Positions 1 to 7,794 of a stretch of DNA of 34,757 nt are shown here, one piece after another. The position numbers were made by a program, and so were the translations under genes. Each line of letters opens with the position of its first letter. The stretch's first letter is position 1. The notes under the pieces were generated by a model. The model was not told the origin of the DNA, made no database searches, and saw only the letters and a list, made by a program, of their open reading frames with translations. The stretch comes from an uncultured Oscillibacter sp. (GTDB taxonomy: Bacteria > Bacillota > Clostridia > Oscillospirales > Oscillospiraceae), in contig CAJUJW010000025.1 in the NCBI GenBank assembly GCA_910586735.1, positions 1-34,757 on the forward strand. The letters are read 5' to 3'.

Positions 1-443
1 GCGTCATGATTGTCTACGCCTCCATGTACGGCAACACCGAGGCCGCCGCCGAGGTCCTGGCCGCCAAGCTGACGGCCCGGGGCGTGACCAACACGAGGCT
101 CTACGACGTGTCCAGCACCCATGTCAGCTACCTCATCTCGGACCTGTTCAAGTACAGCCACCTGGTGCTGGCGTCCGTGACCTATAATCTCGGCATCTTC
201 CCGCCGATGCACAATTTCCTGATGGACATGAAGGCGCTGAACCTCCAGAAGCGCACGGTGGCCATCATGGGCAGCGGCTCCTGGGCTCCCCGGTCCGGGG
301 CGCTGATGCGGGAGGAGATCGAGCAGCTCAAGCACATGGAGATTCTGGACGACGAGATGACCGTCACGTCCTCTCTCCAGCCCCAGAACGAATCGGAAAT
401 CGACGCGCTGGCGGACGCTATCGCGGCCTCCGTACTCAAATAA
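1..443 (+). CDS. Flavo-diiron protein (FprA-like), C-terminal flavodoxin domain, 5' truncated by window
   Basis: This is the 3' end of a gene that begins before the window; the frame is open from base 3 and stops with TAA at 441-443. The translated 146 residues form a flavodoxin-like FMN domain. A phosphate-binding loop, YASMYGNTEAAA, follows the first beta strand, a second FMN-contact region lies around SVTYNLGIFP, and a MGSGSWAP loop comes later. Flavo-diiron proteins (A-type flavoproteins) carry exactly this domain after a metallo-beta-lactamase-like diiron domain and reduce O2 or NO to protect anaerobes. The diiron half would lie upstream and is not visible, so a free-standing flavodoxin cannot be formally excluded. 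The absence of any ribosome binding site before the first ATG at base 6 favours a truncated larger protein. Confidence 0.75.
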   Translation, partial: VMIVYASMYGNTEAAAEVLAAKLTARGVTNTRLYDVSSTHVSYLISDLFKYSHLVLASVTYNLGIFPPMHNFLMDMKALNLQKRTVAIMGSGSWAPRSGALMREEIEQLKHMEILDDEMTVTSSLQPQNESEIDALADAIAASVLK

Positions 444-518
444 TTTGCTTCTCCGTCCTTTATCCCGGCGCGGATGTCCGCAGGACTCTTCCAACGCGCG
501 CCGGGGGACAGTGAAGAC

Positions 519-549
519 AAGGGCCAGCCTCTCCACCAGGCTGGCCCTT
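519..549. terminator. Bidirectional terminator hairpin between convergent genes
   Basis: An 11-bp perfect stem (519-529 paired with 539-549, core GGGCCAGCC/GGCTGGCCC) with a 9-base loop lies between the rightward flavoprotein gene and the leftward DUF4173 gene. The flanks are only moderately T-rich, so it may serve both strands weakly. Confidence 0.6.
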
Positions 550-576
550 GGTTTGTCCTGCGGCCAAACAGGGCCG

Positions 577-2139
577 TTACGATTCTCGCCCCGCCGACAG
601 ACAGGCGGACAGACTCCAGCTCCGCCAGCCGGCGCACTCCCACTGGGCGTCCAGCCGCCTGGCCCGCAGGGCCTCCGCCAGGGTCTCGCCCCGCCGCCAG
701 TACGGGTCCACGGTATAATCGGAAACCAGCTTTTCCCCGTCCAGCCGCTCCAGCTGGGAGATCGTATCGTAGGACAGGCTGTACAGCAGATACCGCACAC
801 TGACTGCCGGGCTCTCCCCGTCGAGATACCGGTCCACCTGGTTCCTGGCAACCAGATAGTCCACCGGCACGCAGTTGATGACGAGCCACCCCGCCAGGGC
901 CACCGGGAAGGCCCATTTGCAGAATCGAAACTCCGGCCGAACGGCCTTCCACAGCCCCAGCAGGAGGAGCAGCGCCATCATCACCATGCCCCAATAGGTC
1001 ATGCACCGCTTGAAGCTCAGCCCGTAGGCGGACACGTACAGCGTCATCTTCCAGGCGGCGGAGGCCAGCAGGACCAGGCTCTCCCCCGCCAGGACCGCGC
1101 ACAGCCACCGCAGGGCCCTCCAGGCCCGCCCCTCCCGCCGGGCCAGGCCCAGGGACGCCAGGGTCAGGCTCAGGTTCAATACCGTCACTCCCACTATCTG
1201 GAAAAAGCCGTTGCGGGCCCAGTCGGCGTAGCTCACTCCCAGGCTCTCCACGTACTCCGGCCCGCCGAAGAGCCCGGCGGACTGCACCGACAAAAAGGCC
1301 AGATACAGCGCGTCCACCGCCCCCAGGGTCAGCACAAAGCCCAGGGCGTCCGCCCGGACGCCCTTCCGCTCCTCGGTTGGGCACAGCAGTCTGGGGTGGG
1401 ACATGGCGTAGAGCAGGCTGAAGACGAAAGGCGTAAAAACCAGGGCCCAGAAGAGCCGCTGGAGCACGCCGCCCAGATTGGAAACCTGGAGCCGGAAGAG
1501 GAGGCTCCACCAGTTCAGCCGCTCCAGGGACGCGGCAAAGAGGGCGTCCGCCGAGGCCAGCACCGGCACCAAAAAGGACACCAGGGCCACCGCCCCGCAG
1601 GTCCCCAGGACGACGGTCAGCGTCCGGCCGTCCCCCGCCTTTTTCTCCTTCTTCCGCCCCTCGGGAATCGCCGCCGCGAAGCAGGCCCAAAGGTTCCCAA
1701 ACAGCCCCTGGAACAGCAGCTTGAACCGCTCCCACAGCATCCGGGGGTCCCACCAGGGGCGGCTTCCCAGGCCCGCCGCGGCGTGGAGGGGGACCAACGC
1801 CGCCAGGGCCAGGAAGTTCCACCAGCGGAACAGGGGGTTGGAGGTCAGGGCGAAGGTGGACGCCAGGGCCAGGTTCACCCCCAGGAGCGCCCGGCTCTCC
1901 CGGCGGCGGAACAGCTCCTCCCGCCCCACGGTCAGGGCCAGCAGGACGTACCAGGCGAAGACCGTCACCGTGTTCCCCAGGCCCCAGGGCCAGGTGAGCG
2001 CGTCCGCCAGAAGAAGACAGAAGCCCAGGGTCAAGAGCAGGTTCCGCCGGTATCGGGCCATGGATTCCTCGGGAAGTTTCCGTTTTTGGGCGCACATAGC
2101 CAACCCTTCCGCCGGAAGGGCGTTTTTCAGTTCTTCCAT
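577..2139 (-). CDS. DUF4173/DUF4153-family polytopic membrane protein
   Basis: The 520-residue product has a short charged N-terminus and then about a dozen hydrophobic segments, starting with paired helices near residues 33-70. The middle stretch around SYADWARNGFFQIVGVTVLN is the characteristic conserved block of the DUF4153/DUF4173 family, a group of bacterial inner-membrane proteins of unknown function. A C-terminal soluble tail of about 100 residues follows (DYTVDPYWRRGE region). The start at 2139 is supported by an AGGAGA ribosome binding site at 2147-2152. It is the last gene of a leftward unit after an XRE regulator (48-bp gap) and a DUF2975 protein. No enzymatic motif is visible. Long open frames on the opposite strand here are GC-driven shadows. 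Confidence 0.8.
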   Translation of the reverse strand: MEELKNALPAEGLAMCAQKRKLPEESMARYRRNLLLTLGFCLLLADALTWPWGLGNTVTVFAWYVLLALTVGREELFRRRESRALLGVNLALASTFALTSNPLFRWWNFLALAALVPLHAAAGLGSRPWWDPRMLWERFKLLFQGLFGNLWACFAAAIPEGRKKEKKAGDGRTLTVVLGTCGAVALVSFLVPVLASADALFAASLERLNWWSLLFRLQVSNLGGVLQRLFWALVFTPFVFSLLYAMSHPRLLCPTEERKGVRADALGFVLTLGAVDALYLAFLSVQSAGLFGGPEYVESLGVSYADWARNGFFQIVGVTVLNLSLTLASLGLARREGRAWRALRWLCAVLAGESLVLLASAAWKMTLYVSAYGLSFKRCMTYWGMVMMALLLLLGLWKAVRPEFRFCKWAFPVALAGWLVINCVPVDYLVARNQVDRYLDGESPAVSVRYLLYSLSYDTISQLERLDGEKLVSDYTVDPYWRRGETLAEALRARRLDAQWECAGWRSWSLSACLSAGRES

Positions 2140-2187
2140 ATGAAATTCTCCTATTCGTCTGTCCGCCCTCCGCGGACAGTTTCTTCT

Positions 2188-2409
2188 CTAATCTACACTG
2201 CCGGTCTCATCCGGTACATACTCCAAAATGTCCCCCGGCTGGCAGTCCAGGGCGGCGCAGACCGCCTCCAGGGTGGAGAAGCGGACGGCCTTGGCCTTGT
2301 TGTTTTTCAGCACAGACAGGTTCGCAAGGGTGATGTCCACCTTCTCCGACAGCTGGGAGAGGGTCATCTTCCGCCGGGCCATCATCACGTCCAGATTCAC
2401 GACTATCAT
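2188..2409 (-). CDS. Small XRE-family helix-turn-helix regulator (YozG-like)
   Basis: The product is a 73-residue Cro/C1-type DNA-binding domain with almost nothing else. The helix-turn-helix is read at roughly residues 17-41 (LSQLSEKVDITLANLSVLKN), followed by the conserved FSTLEAVCAALDCQPGDIL block. This compact form is the usual partner of DUF2975 membrane proteins in Firmicutes, and the DUF2975 gene lies 9 bp upstream. The pair presumably senses an envelope or growth state and controls its own operon, but the signal is unknown. A 9-bp inverted repeat that includes the -35 element of the operon promoter (3244-3290) is a plausible operator. Confidence 0.85.
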   Translation of the reverse strand: MIVVNLDVMMARRKMTLSQLSEKVDITLANLSVLKNNKAKAVRFSTLEAVCAALDCQPGDILEYVPDETGSVD

Positions 2410-2418
2410 GGCGGCACC

Positions 2419-3009
2419 TCAAATGGTCAGGTCATTCTCCGCTTTGAGTTCCGCCGCCTGGCGGAAGAGAGCGGACATGACCAGACACAGCAGTCCCCCC
2501 ATGGCGAACATGGGGACAAACAGGGCGTTGTAGGTGGCCAGGGGCCGGGGGGACTGGTAATAGCACACGCTGAAAATCACCCTTGCCAGGGCCGCCCCGG
2601 CGATGAGGAAACAGGCCCAGGCAGCCCGCCGCAGGCTGACGGCGTTCTCGGGGGCGAAGGGCTCTCCCCGGAGGATGGTTTTCAAGACCCGCCGGGCCTG
2701 GCGGAGGATGACGGCGGTGCAACAGCCGGAGACCACCAGAAACAGGGTCAGGGCGGCGTTATAGGCGTCGGCCCAGACGAAGGTCCAGGCCGCCAGGCTG
2801 GCGAACACCCGAGCCATCACGATGTCGTCCGGGCCGGGGTGAAGGACCCCGCCCAGGTAGTCGACAAAGCCCTCCAAAAGGCCCTCGCCGCCCAGGAACA
2901 CCGCCGTGGGCACCAGGTAAAGGGCAATCACATTGCACACCAGGGCAATCAGCACCAGGGTATCCAGCACCCTGGCAATCCTCTGAACCGGAATTTTTCC
3001 CACAGTCAT
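2419..3009 (-). CDS. DUF2975 membrane protein
   Basis: The 196-residue protein has four hydrophobic segments (about residues 14-38, 66-100, 128-150 and 160-182). It carries the pattern of DUF2975: an ALTLFLVVSGCCTAVILRQ helix, then a soluble RRVLKTILRGEPFAPENAVSLRRAAW loop, then the final helices. The GEPF..EN motif is diagnostic for the family. Function is unknown, but it is almost always next to a YozG-like XRE regulator, as here. It starts 7 bp after the stop of the small membrane protein gene and ends 9 bp before the regulator gene. Confidence 0.85.
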   Translation of the reverse strand: MTVGKIPVQRIARVLDTLVLIALVCNVIALYLVPTAVFLGGEGLLEGFVDYLGGVLHPGPDDIVMARVFASLAAWTFVWADAYNAALTLFLVVSGCCTAVILRQARRVLKTILRGEPFAPENAVSLRRAAWACFLIAGAALARVIFSVCYYQSPRPLATYNALFVPMFAMGGLLCLVMSALFRQAAELKAENDLTI

Positions 3010-3016
3010 ACCCCTC

Positions 3017-3199
3017 TCACAGCGGCCTGGTGATGAACTCCATCAGCACGGTCCCGCCGATTCCCAGCAGGGCGAAGGCCCCAACGGCGGAGAAGATTTT
3101 CAGCTTGTTCCCCTGGCGGAAGCCGCTGACGGCCATCGCGCCGCCCCAGAGGGCCAGCGCCAGGGCGGCGGGAAACAGGATCATGGTCAATGATGTCAT
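3017..3199 (-). CDS. Small two-helix membrane protein, function unknown
   Basis: The protein is 60 residues: MTSLTM followed by a hydrophobic segment (about residues 5-24), a short basic loop (FRQGNKLK) and a second hydrophobic segment (about 35-55). The start at 3199 is chosen over an in-frame ATG 33 bases upstream because a perfect AGGAGG sits at 3208-3213 with 8-base spacing. It is the first gene of the leftward operon and lies 24 bp downstream of the -10 element. Family not recognised; such proteins often accompany DUF2975 modules. Confidence 0.7.
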   Translation of the reverse strand: MTSLTMILFPAALALALWGGAMAVSGFRQGNKLKIFSAVGAFALLGIGGTVLMEFITRPL

Positions 3200-3222
3200 G
3201 GCGAACGCCTCCTTTTTCTGGT

Positions 3223-3251
3223 ATCCTACCACAGGGTTGGTTGATTGTCAA
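3223..3251 (-). promoter_or_regulatory. Sigma-A promoter of the DUF2975/XRE/DUF4173 operon
   Basis: Read leftward: -35 TTGACA (3246-3251), 17-bp spacer, -10 TAGGAT (3223-3228). The -35 lies inside one arm of a 9-bp inverted repeat (ATTGTCAAT 3244-3252, ATTGACAAT 3282-3290, 29 bp apart), a possible operator for the XRE protein. Confidence 0.75.
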
Positions 3252-3320
3252 TAAGTTTTTATTGTTTTTCGATAAAAATACATTGACAATCGGAAAGAGC
3301 AGAACTCACCCTGACAAACG

Positions 3321-3354
3321 GAAAGCGGGCAGCCCTTTCGGACTGCCCGCTTTC
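3321..3354. terminator. Hairpin in the divergent intergenic region
   Basis: A 12-bp perfect stem (3321-3332 with 3343-3354; GAAAGCGGGCAG/CTGCCCGCTTTC) with a 10-base loop. It lies between two divergent promoters, so it does not end either operon. It may insulate them or end a short unannotated RNA. The rest of 3360-3540 holds no gene or motif that I could support. Confidence 0.4.
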
Positions 3355-3544
3355 CTGTATGGTATAGAGAAAGGAGAGGGAAAATGGTGTGTTCAGCAAG
3401 CGGTTCTCGCTTGATGGGTTTATGATAACGGCAGACCCCGGAATTGTCAACGGCTTTTTCCGAACCTTCACACTTTGTTTACATCCGACAAAAGTCGATC
3501 CCTCATATTTACAAATCGTTTAAAAATTATCCAGTTTTCCACTC

Positions 3545-3573
3545 TTGACAAGGCCGTTAGAGCGTGCTAATAT
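3545..3573 (+). promoter_or_regulatory. Sigma-A promoter of the marR-ABC operon
   Basis: -35 TTGACA (3545-3550), 17-bp spacer, -10 TAATAT (3568-3573). The -10 is buried in the operator described at 3566-3593, so binding there would block RNA polymerase. Confidence 0.85.
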
Positions 3574-3593
3574 TTAGCATGCTAATATTTAGC
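3566..3593 (+). promoter_or_regulatory. Tandem palindromic operator, probably for the MarR protein
   Basis: Two identical 13-bp sites, GCTAATATTTAGC, lie at 3566-3578 and 3581-3593. Each is an inverted repeat (GCTAA/TTAGC), their centres are 15 bp apart, and a third half site GCTAA lies at 3596-3600. The array covers the -10 and transcription start. A palindrome overlapping the promoter of its own regulator gene is the classic MarR arrangement. Confidence 0.75.
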
Positions 3594-3638
3594 GTGCTAA
3601 CGACCTTGTCCCATTGGGGACGCGGAAGGAGCCTGACA

Positions 3639-4079
3639 ATGAACGACTGCCATCAATGCCTGGGCCCCGCCCTGGGCTGGGCGGCCCAGATGGCCAAGGC
3701 CGCCATGGACGCCCGGGTCTCCCGGTACGACGTGACGCCGGTGCAGACCCATGTCCTCCTCTACCTCCAGCGGCACGGCGGGCGGGTGCCCCAGCACGAG
3801 CTGGCGGACTACCTGCGGGTGAAGCCCTCCACCGTGGGCGGCGTGCTGGACCGGATGGAGGAAAAGGGCCTGGTCCGCCGGTCCGTCAGCGGCAGCGACG
3901 CCCGCCGCCGCTTCATCACCCTGACGGACAAGGGCGCGGAACAGCAGGCCCTCTTTCAGCAGAGCTTCCTGGACGCGGAGGAGGCCATGGTCCGGGGCTT
4001 TACCCAGGAGGAGCGGGAGACCCTGATAGCCCTTCTGGACCGCGTGATTCAAAATCTCAAGGAGGATTCCGAGGAATGA
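3639..4079 (+). CDS. MarR-family transcriptional regulator
   Basis: The 146-residue protein has the winged-helix core of MarR repressors. The recognition helix region is near residues 49-72 (VPQHELADYLRVKPSTVGGVLDRM), followed by the wing SVSGSDARRRFITLTDKG. The start is ATG 3639 with AAGGAG at 3626-3631; longer in-frame starts upstream would run through the promoter and operator. Its stop overlaps the ATG of the ABC gene (ATGA), which indicates translational coupling. It most likely represses itself and the exporter and is released by a ligand that the exporter removes. The ligand cannot be read from sequence. The N-terminal NDCHQCLG contains two cysteines that could give redox sensitivity, which is speculation. 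Confidence 0.9.
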   Translation: MNDCHQCLGPALGWAAQMAKAAMDARVSRYDVTPVQTHVLLYLQRHGGRVPQHELADYLRVKPSTVGGVLDRMEEKGLVRRSVSGSDARRRFITLTDKGAEQQALFQQSFLDAEEAMVRGFTQEERETLIALLDRVIQNLKEDSEE

Positions 4080-5827
4080 CAAAGAAACTCTGGCCCCACG
4101 CCCGGCCCTACGCCCCGTGGATTGCCGCCGGCGTGGCGTGCAGCGCCATGGAGGCCGTTTTTGAACTGCTGATCCCCCTGGTGATGAGCGACATTGTGGA
4201 CATCGGAATTGCCAATGGGGACCAGTCCTTCATCCTGCGCAAGGGCGTCCTGATGATCCTTCTGGCGGTGGCCTCCCTGTGCTTCGGCCTGGGGGCGGCG
4301 GTGACCTCGTCTGTTGCCGGCATGGGCTTCGGGGCCAACCTCCGCCGGGCGGAATACGCCCATATCCAGACCTTCGCCTTCTCCAACATTGAGCGGTTCT
4401 CCACCGCCTCCCTGGTGACCCGGCTGACCAACGACGCCCACAACCTCCAGATGACCCTGATGATGTCCATGCGCCTGATGGTCCGGGCCCCGGTGATGCT
4501 GGTGGCCGCCCTGTTTTTCTCCATCCGCATCAGCTGCCAGCTCAGCAGTGTGTTCCTGGTGGCCCTGCCCCTGCTGCTGGCGGTGGTGGCCTTCCTGCTG
4601 GCCACCACCGGGCCCCTGTTCCGCTCTCTCCAGGAGAAGACCGACGCGCTGAACCTGGTGGTGCAGGAGAACTTAGCGGGCATCCGGGTAGTCAAGTCCT
4701 TCGTCCGGGAGGACCGGGAGCGGGAGAAGTTCCGCCAGCGGAACGACGACCTGAAAAACACCTCCCTCCGGGCCTTCGGCCGGGTGGTCATCAACATGCC
4801 CCTGATGATGATGATTATCTACGGGACCATCATCGCCGTCATGTGGTTCGGCGGCCGGATGGTCTACGCCGGAACCCTGGAGGCCGGGAAGCTCATCACC
4901 TACTTCACCTATATCACCCAGATCATGATGTCTCTCATGATGGTCTCCATGATCTTCATGATGCTGACCCGCAGCGTGGCCTGCGCCCGGCGTGTGGCGG
5001 AGGTTCTCAGCGAGGTCCCCGCCATCAGCGACAGCGGGGCGGAAACCGGGGAGGACGGACTCCCCGTCTCCGTGGCGGACGGGTCCATCGATTTTGACCA
5101 CGTCTCCTTCAAGTACAGCGCCGGAAGCGGCGAGTGGATTCTAAAGGACATCAGCCTGCACATTCCCTCCGGGGCCACCGTGGGCATCCTGGGGGGCACC
5201 GGCAGCGGCAAGACCTCCCTGGTCTCCCTCATCCCCCGGCTCTACGAGGCGGACCAGGGCGCCGTATCCGTCGGCGGGCGGCCCGTGGCCGCCTACACCA
5301 TGGAGCATCTGCGGGAATCCGTCAGCATGGTGCTGCAAAAAAACACCCTGTTCACCGGCACCATCCGAGAGAACCTCCTCTGGGGCAACCCGGAGGCCAC
5401 AGAGGAAGAGCTCTGGGCCGCCTGCCGGGCCGCCTGCGCCGACGAGTTCCTGGAGCGCATGCCCGACGGCCTGGACACGGACCTGGGCCAGGGGGGCGTG
5501 AACGTCTCCGGCGGGCAGAAGCAGCGCCTGTGCATCGCCCGGGCCATCCTGAAACGGCCCAAGGTGCTGATTCTGGACGACTCCACCAGCGCCGTGGACA
5601 CCGCCACGGACGCCAAAATCCGGGCGGCCTTCGCCGGTGAGCTGAAGGACGCCACCAAGCTCATCATCGCCCAGCGGGTGGCCTCCGTCCGGGAGGCGGA
5701 CCTGATTGTGGTGATGGACGGCGGGCGGATCGCAGCTCAGGGGACCCACCAGGAGCTGATGAACACCTGTGACATCTACCAGGAGGTCTACCAGTCTCAG
5801 CAGGAAGGAGTGAGCATCGATGCCTAA
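4076..5827 (+). CDS. ABC exporter half-transporter, subunit with degenerate ATPase site
   Basis: The 583-residue protein has six hydrophobic segments in the first 310 residues (ABC exporter type I fold) and then a nucleotide-binding domain. Walker A is GGTGSGKTS (about residue 373) and the signature is VSGGQKQR. Two catalytic residues are non-canonical: the Walker B segment reads LILDDST with Asp in place of the catalytic Glu, and the switch segment reads IIAQR with Gln in place of His. The downstream partner has the canonical Glu and His. This asymmetry defines heterodimeric exporters such as TM287/288 and BmrCD, with one degenerate and one active site. The gene overlaps marR by 4 bp and its partner by 8 bp. 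The probable role is drug or lipid export under MarR control. Confidence 0.9.
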   Translation: MTKKLWPHARPYAPWIAAGVACSAMEAVFELLIPLVMSDIVDIGIANGDQSFILRKGVLMILLAVASLCFGLGAAVTSSVAGMGFGANLRRAEYAHIQTFAFSNIERFSTASLVTRLTNDAHNLQMTLMMSMRLMVRAPVMLVAALFFSIRISCQLSSVFLVALPLLLAVVAFLLATTGPLFRSLQEKTDALNLVVQENLAGIRVVKSFVREDREREKFRQRNDDLKNTSLRAFGRVVINMPLMMMIIYGTIIAVMWFGGRMVYAGTLEAGKLITYFTYITQIMMSLMMVSMIFMMLTRSVACARRVAEVLSEVPAISDSGAETGEDGLPVSVADGSIDFDHVSFKYSAGSGEWILKDISLHIPSGATVGILGGTGSGKTSLVSLIPRLYEADQGAVSVGGRPVAAYTMEHLRESVSMVLQKNTLFTGTIRENLLWGNPEATEEELWAACRAACADEFLERMPDGLDTDLGQGGVNVSGGQKQRLCIARAILKRPKVLILDDSTSAVDTATDAKIRAAFAGELKDATKLIIAQRVASVREADLIVVMDGGRIAAQGTHQELMNTCDIYQEVYQSQQEGVSIDA

Positions 5828-7691
5828 GCACGGTCCCGGCCCCCACGGCCCCGGTCCCGGCGGCTTCCGCAAGCCCAAGAACATCCGGGGCACCCTGGGG
5901 AAGCTCATGCGCTATCTTGGCCGCTACAAGCTCCACCTGGTCCTGGTGGCGGCGCTGCTGGTGGTCAGCTCCGCCTGCACCGTGGGCGGGTCCTACCTCA
6001 TCCGGCCCCTGATCAACAACTATATCCTTCCCGGCGACTTCCCCGGCCTTGCCAGAATGCTGGCCGTCATGGCGGGGGTGTACGTGACGGGGGCGGTGTG
6101 CTCCTTCGGCTACAGCCGCATCATGGTCCACATCTCCCAGACCACCGTGGCCAAAATCCGGGCGGACCTCTTCGGGAGGATGCAGGACCTGCCCCTGAAA
6201 TTCTTTGACGCCCACACCCACGGCGAGCTGATGAGCCGCTACACCAACGACATTGAAACCGTCTCCGAGGCCCTGAACAACAGCTTCGGAAGCCTGGTCT
6301 CCTGCACGCTGAACTTCACCGGCACCATCGCCATGATGCTGGTGCTCAGCCCGACTCTGACCCTGATCACCTTCGCCACCCTGGCGGTGATGCTGGGGGT
6401 GGTGAAGACCATCGGCTCCCGTTCCCGGCGGTACTTCGCCGACCAGCAGAAGGCCCTGGGGGAGGTCAACGGCTATATCGAGGAGATGATCGAGGGGCAA
6501 AAGGTCATCAAGGTCTTCAACCACGAGCGGGAGGCTCAGGCGGGCTTCCAGGAGCGGAACCTGGCCTACCGGGACGCGGCCACCCGGGCACAGATTTTCT
6601 CCGGCATGATGATGCCCGCCATGGGGAATCTGAACTATGTCAACTACGCCGTCACCTGCTGCGTGGGGGGCCTCCTGGCCATCCGAAACGGCGACCTGGG
6701 GGGCCTGGCGGCCTTCCTCCAGTACAGCCGCCAGGTGGGCCAGCCCATCACCCAGATTTCCCAGCAGGTGAACACCCTCCTCTCCGCCGTGGCCGGCGCG
6801 GAACGCATTTTCGAGATCATGGAGGCCCGGCCCGAGGAGGACGAGGGCAAGATTCGCCTGGTCCGGGCCAGGGAGGGCGAAAACGGCGTCCTCACCCGTG
6901 TCCACGAGGACACCAACGCCTGGGCCTGGCTGAAGCCCGACGGGACCCTGACGCCCCTCCGGGGGGACGTGCGGTTCGACAACGTGGTCTTCGGCTACGA
7001 CGAGGGGCGGACCATCCTCCACGGCATCAGCCTCTTCGCCAAGCCGGGGCAGAAAATCGCCTTCGTGGGCTCCACCGGCGCGGGGAAGACCACCATTACC
7101 AGCCTCATCAACCGCTTCTATGAAATCCAGGAGGGAACCATCACCTACGACGGCCTGGACATCCGGGACATCGCCAAGGAATCCCTCCGCCGGTCCCTGG
7201 GTGTGGTGCTCCAGGACACGCACCTGTTCACCGGCACCGTGGCGGACAACATCCGCTACGGCCGCCTGGAGGCCACGGACCAGGAGGTGGAGGCCGCGGC
7301 CAGGCTGGCGGGGGCCGACGGCTTCATCCGCCATCTGCCCCAGGGCTATCAGACCGTCCTTTCCGGCGACGGCGCCAGCCTGAGCCAGGGGGAGCGGCAG
7401 CTTCTGAACATCGCCCGGGCGGCCTGCGCCAACCCGCCGGTGCTCATCCTGGATGAGGCCACCAGCTCCATCGACACCCGGACGGAAAAGCTCATCGAGA
7501 AGGGCATGGACCGTCTCATGGCGGGCCGGACGGTCTTCGTCATCGCGCACCGGCTTTCCACCGTCCGCAACGCCAAGGCCATCATGGTCCTGGAGCAGGG
7601 GGAGATCATCGAGCGGGGAGACCACGACGACCTGCTGGAGCAGAAGGGGCGGTATTACCAGCTCTACACCGGCATGGCGGAGTTGGCGTAG
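5820..7691 (+). CDS. ABC exporter half-transporter, catalytically canonical subunit
   Basis: The 623-residue protein has a Gly/Pro/His-rich N-terminus (PKHGPGPHGPGPGG), six membrane segments, and an ATPase domain with Walker A GSTGAGKTT (about residue 419). It has Walker B LILDEATSS with the catalytic Glu, and the switch His in VIAHRLSTV. Its signature loop is LSQGERQ instead of LSGGQ. In heterodimeric exporters the active site pairs this subunit's Walker A/B with the partner's signature, so the canonical VSGGQ of the partner completes the active site. An insertion of about 40 residues before the ATPase domain (EEDEGKIRLVRAREGENG region) is common in clostridial homologues. An AAGGAG site lies at 5805-5810 inside the preceding gene. 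Confidence 0.9.
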   Translation: MPKHGPGPHGPGPGGFRKPKNIRGTLGKLMRYLGRYKLHLVLVAALLVVSSACTVGGSYLIRPLINNYILPGDFPGLARMLAVMAGVYVTGAVCSFGYSRIMVHISQTTVAKIRADLFGRMQDLPLKFFDAHTHGELMSRYTNDIETVSEALNNSFGSLVSCTLNFTGTIAMMLVLSPTLTLITFATLAVMLGVVKTIGSRSRRYFADQQKALGEVNGYIEEMIEGQKVIKVFNHEREAQAGFQERNLAYRDAATRAQIFSGMMMPAMGNLNYVNYAVTCCVGGLLAIRNGDLGGLAAFLQYSRQVGQPITQISQQVNTLLSAVAGAERIFEIMEARPEEDEGKIRLVRAREGENGVLTRVHEDTNAWAWLKPDGTLTPLRGDVRFDNVVFGYDEGRTILHGISLFAKPGQKIAFVGSTGAGKTTITSLINRFYEIQEGTITYDGLDIRDIAKESLRRSLGVVLQDTHLFTGTVADNIRYGRLEATDQEVEAAARLAGADGFIRHLPQGYQTVLSGDGASLSQGERQLLNIARAACANPPVLILDEATSSIDTRTEKLIEKGMDRLMAGRTVFVIAHRLSTVRNAKAIMVLEQGEIIERGDHDDLLEQKGRYYQLYTGMAELA

Positions 7692-7706
7692 CTTCCGCGC
7701 TTCATG

Positions 7707-7745
7707 AAAAAACGCCCTGGCCGTCCCTCTTGACAAGCCGGGCGC
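7707..7745 (-). terminator. Leftward terminator, probable 3' end of the toxin-like mRNA
   Basis: Read leftward: the stem CGCCCGGC pairs with GCC(A)GGGCG (one bulged A; 7738-7745 with 7713-7721), followed by six T residues (7712 down to 7707). If used, the leftward transcript starting near 8013 would be about 300 nt and contain both arms of the 7764/8013 inverted repeat. Confidence 0.5.
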
Positions 7746-7758
7746 TGTTGGATATAAT
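7730..7758 (+). promoter_or_regulatory. Perfect-consensus sigma-A promoter for a short rightward RNA
   Basis: -35 TTGACA (7730-7735), 17-bp spacer, -10 TATAAT (7753-7758). This is the only fully consensus promoter I found in the window, yet no coding gene follows it on this strand. The predicted start near 7764-7765 coincides with the first bases of the left inverted-repeat arm. Confidence 0.9.
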
Positions 7759-7763
7759 AGAGA

Positions 7764-7794
7764 CAGAAGGACGCCGTTGCAAGGCGGTCAGTCC
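7764..7794 (+). repeat. Left arm of a 31/34-bp imperfect inverted repeat
   Basis: The arm begins CAGAAGGACGCCGTTGCA and ends GGCGGTCAGTCC. Its inverted partner at 7980-8013 differs by one substitution and a 3-base insertion. The arm begins at the predicted start of the rightward RNA. Confidence 0.9.

Noticed and set aside
182..3033. Very long open frames on both strands opposite the DUF4173 and DUF2975 genes
   Set aside because: They run across several genes and intergenic signals, are rich in Pro/Gly/Arg/Gln, have no ribosome binding sites and match no family; this is typical of antisense frames in GC-rich DNA. The same applies to long antisense frames at 5664-7736, 11505-13022, 12889-14496, 14438-15994, 20956-22167, 22216-23517, 25094-26344, 26675-28144 and 28222-30099.
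3190..3414. Rightward open frames in the divergent region
   Set aside because: They overlap promoter repeats and a hairpin, and lack ribosome binding sites.
3564..3638. Longer N-terminus for the MarR protein
   Set aside because: It would translate the -10 box and operator; ATG 3639 has a proper AAGGAG.
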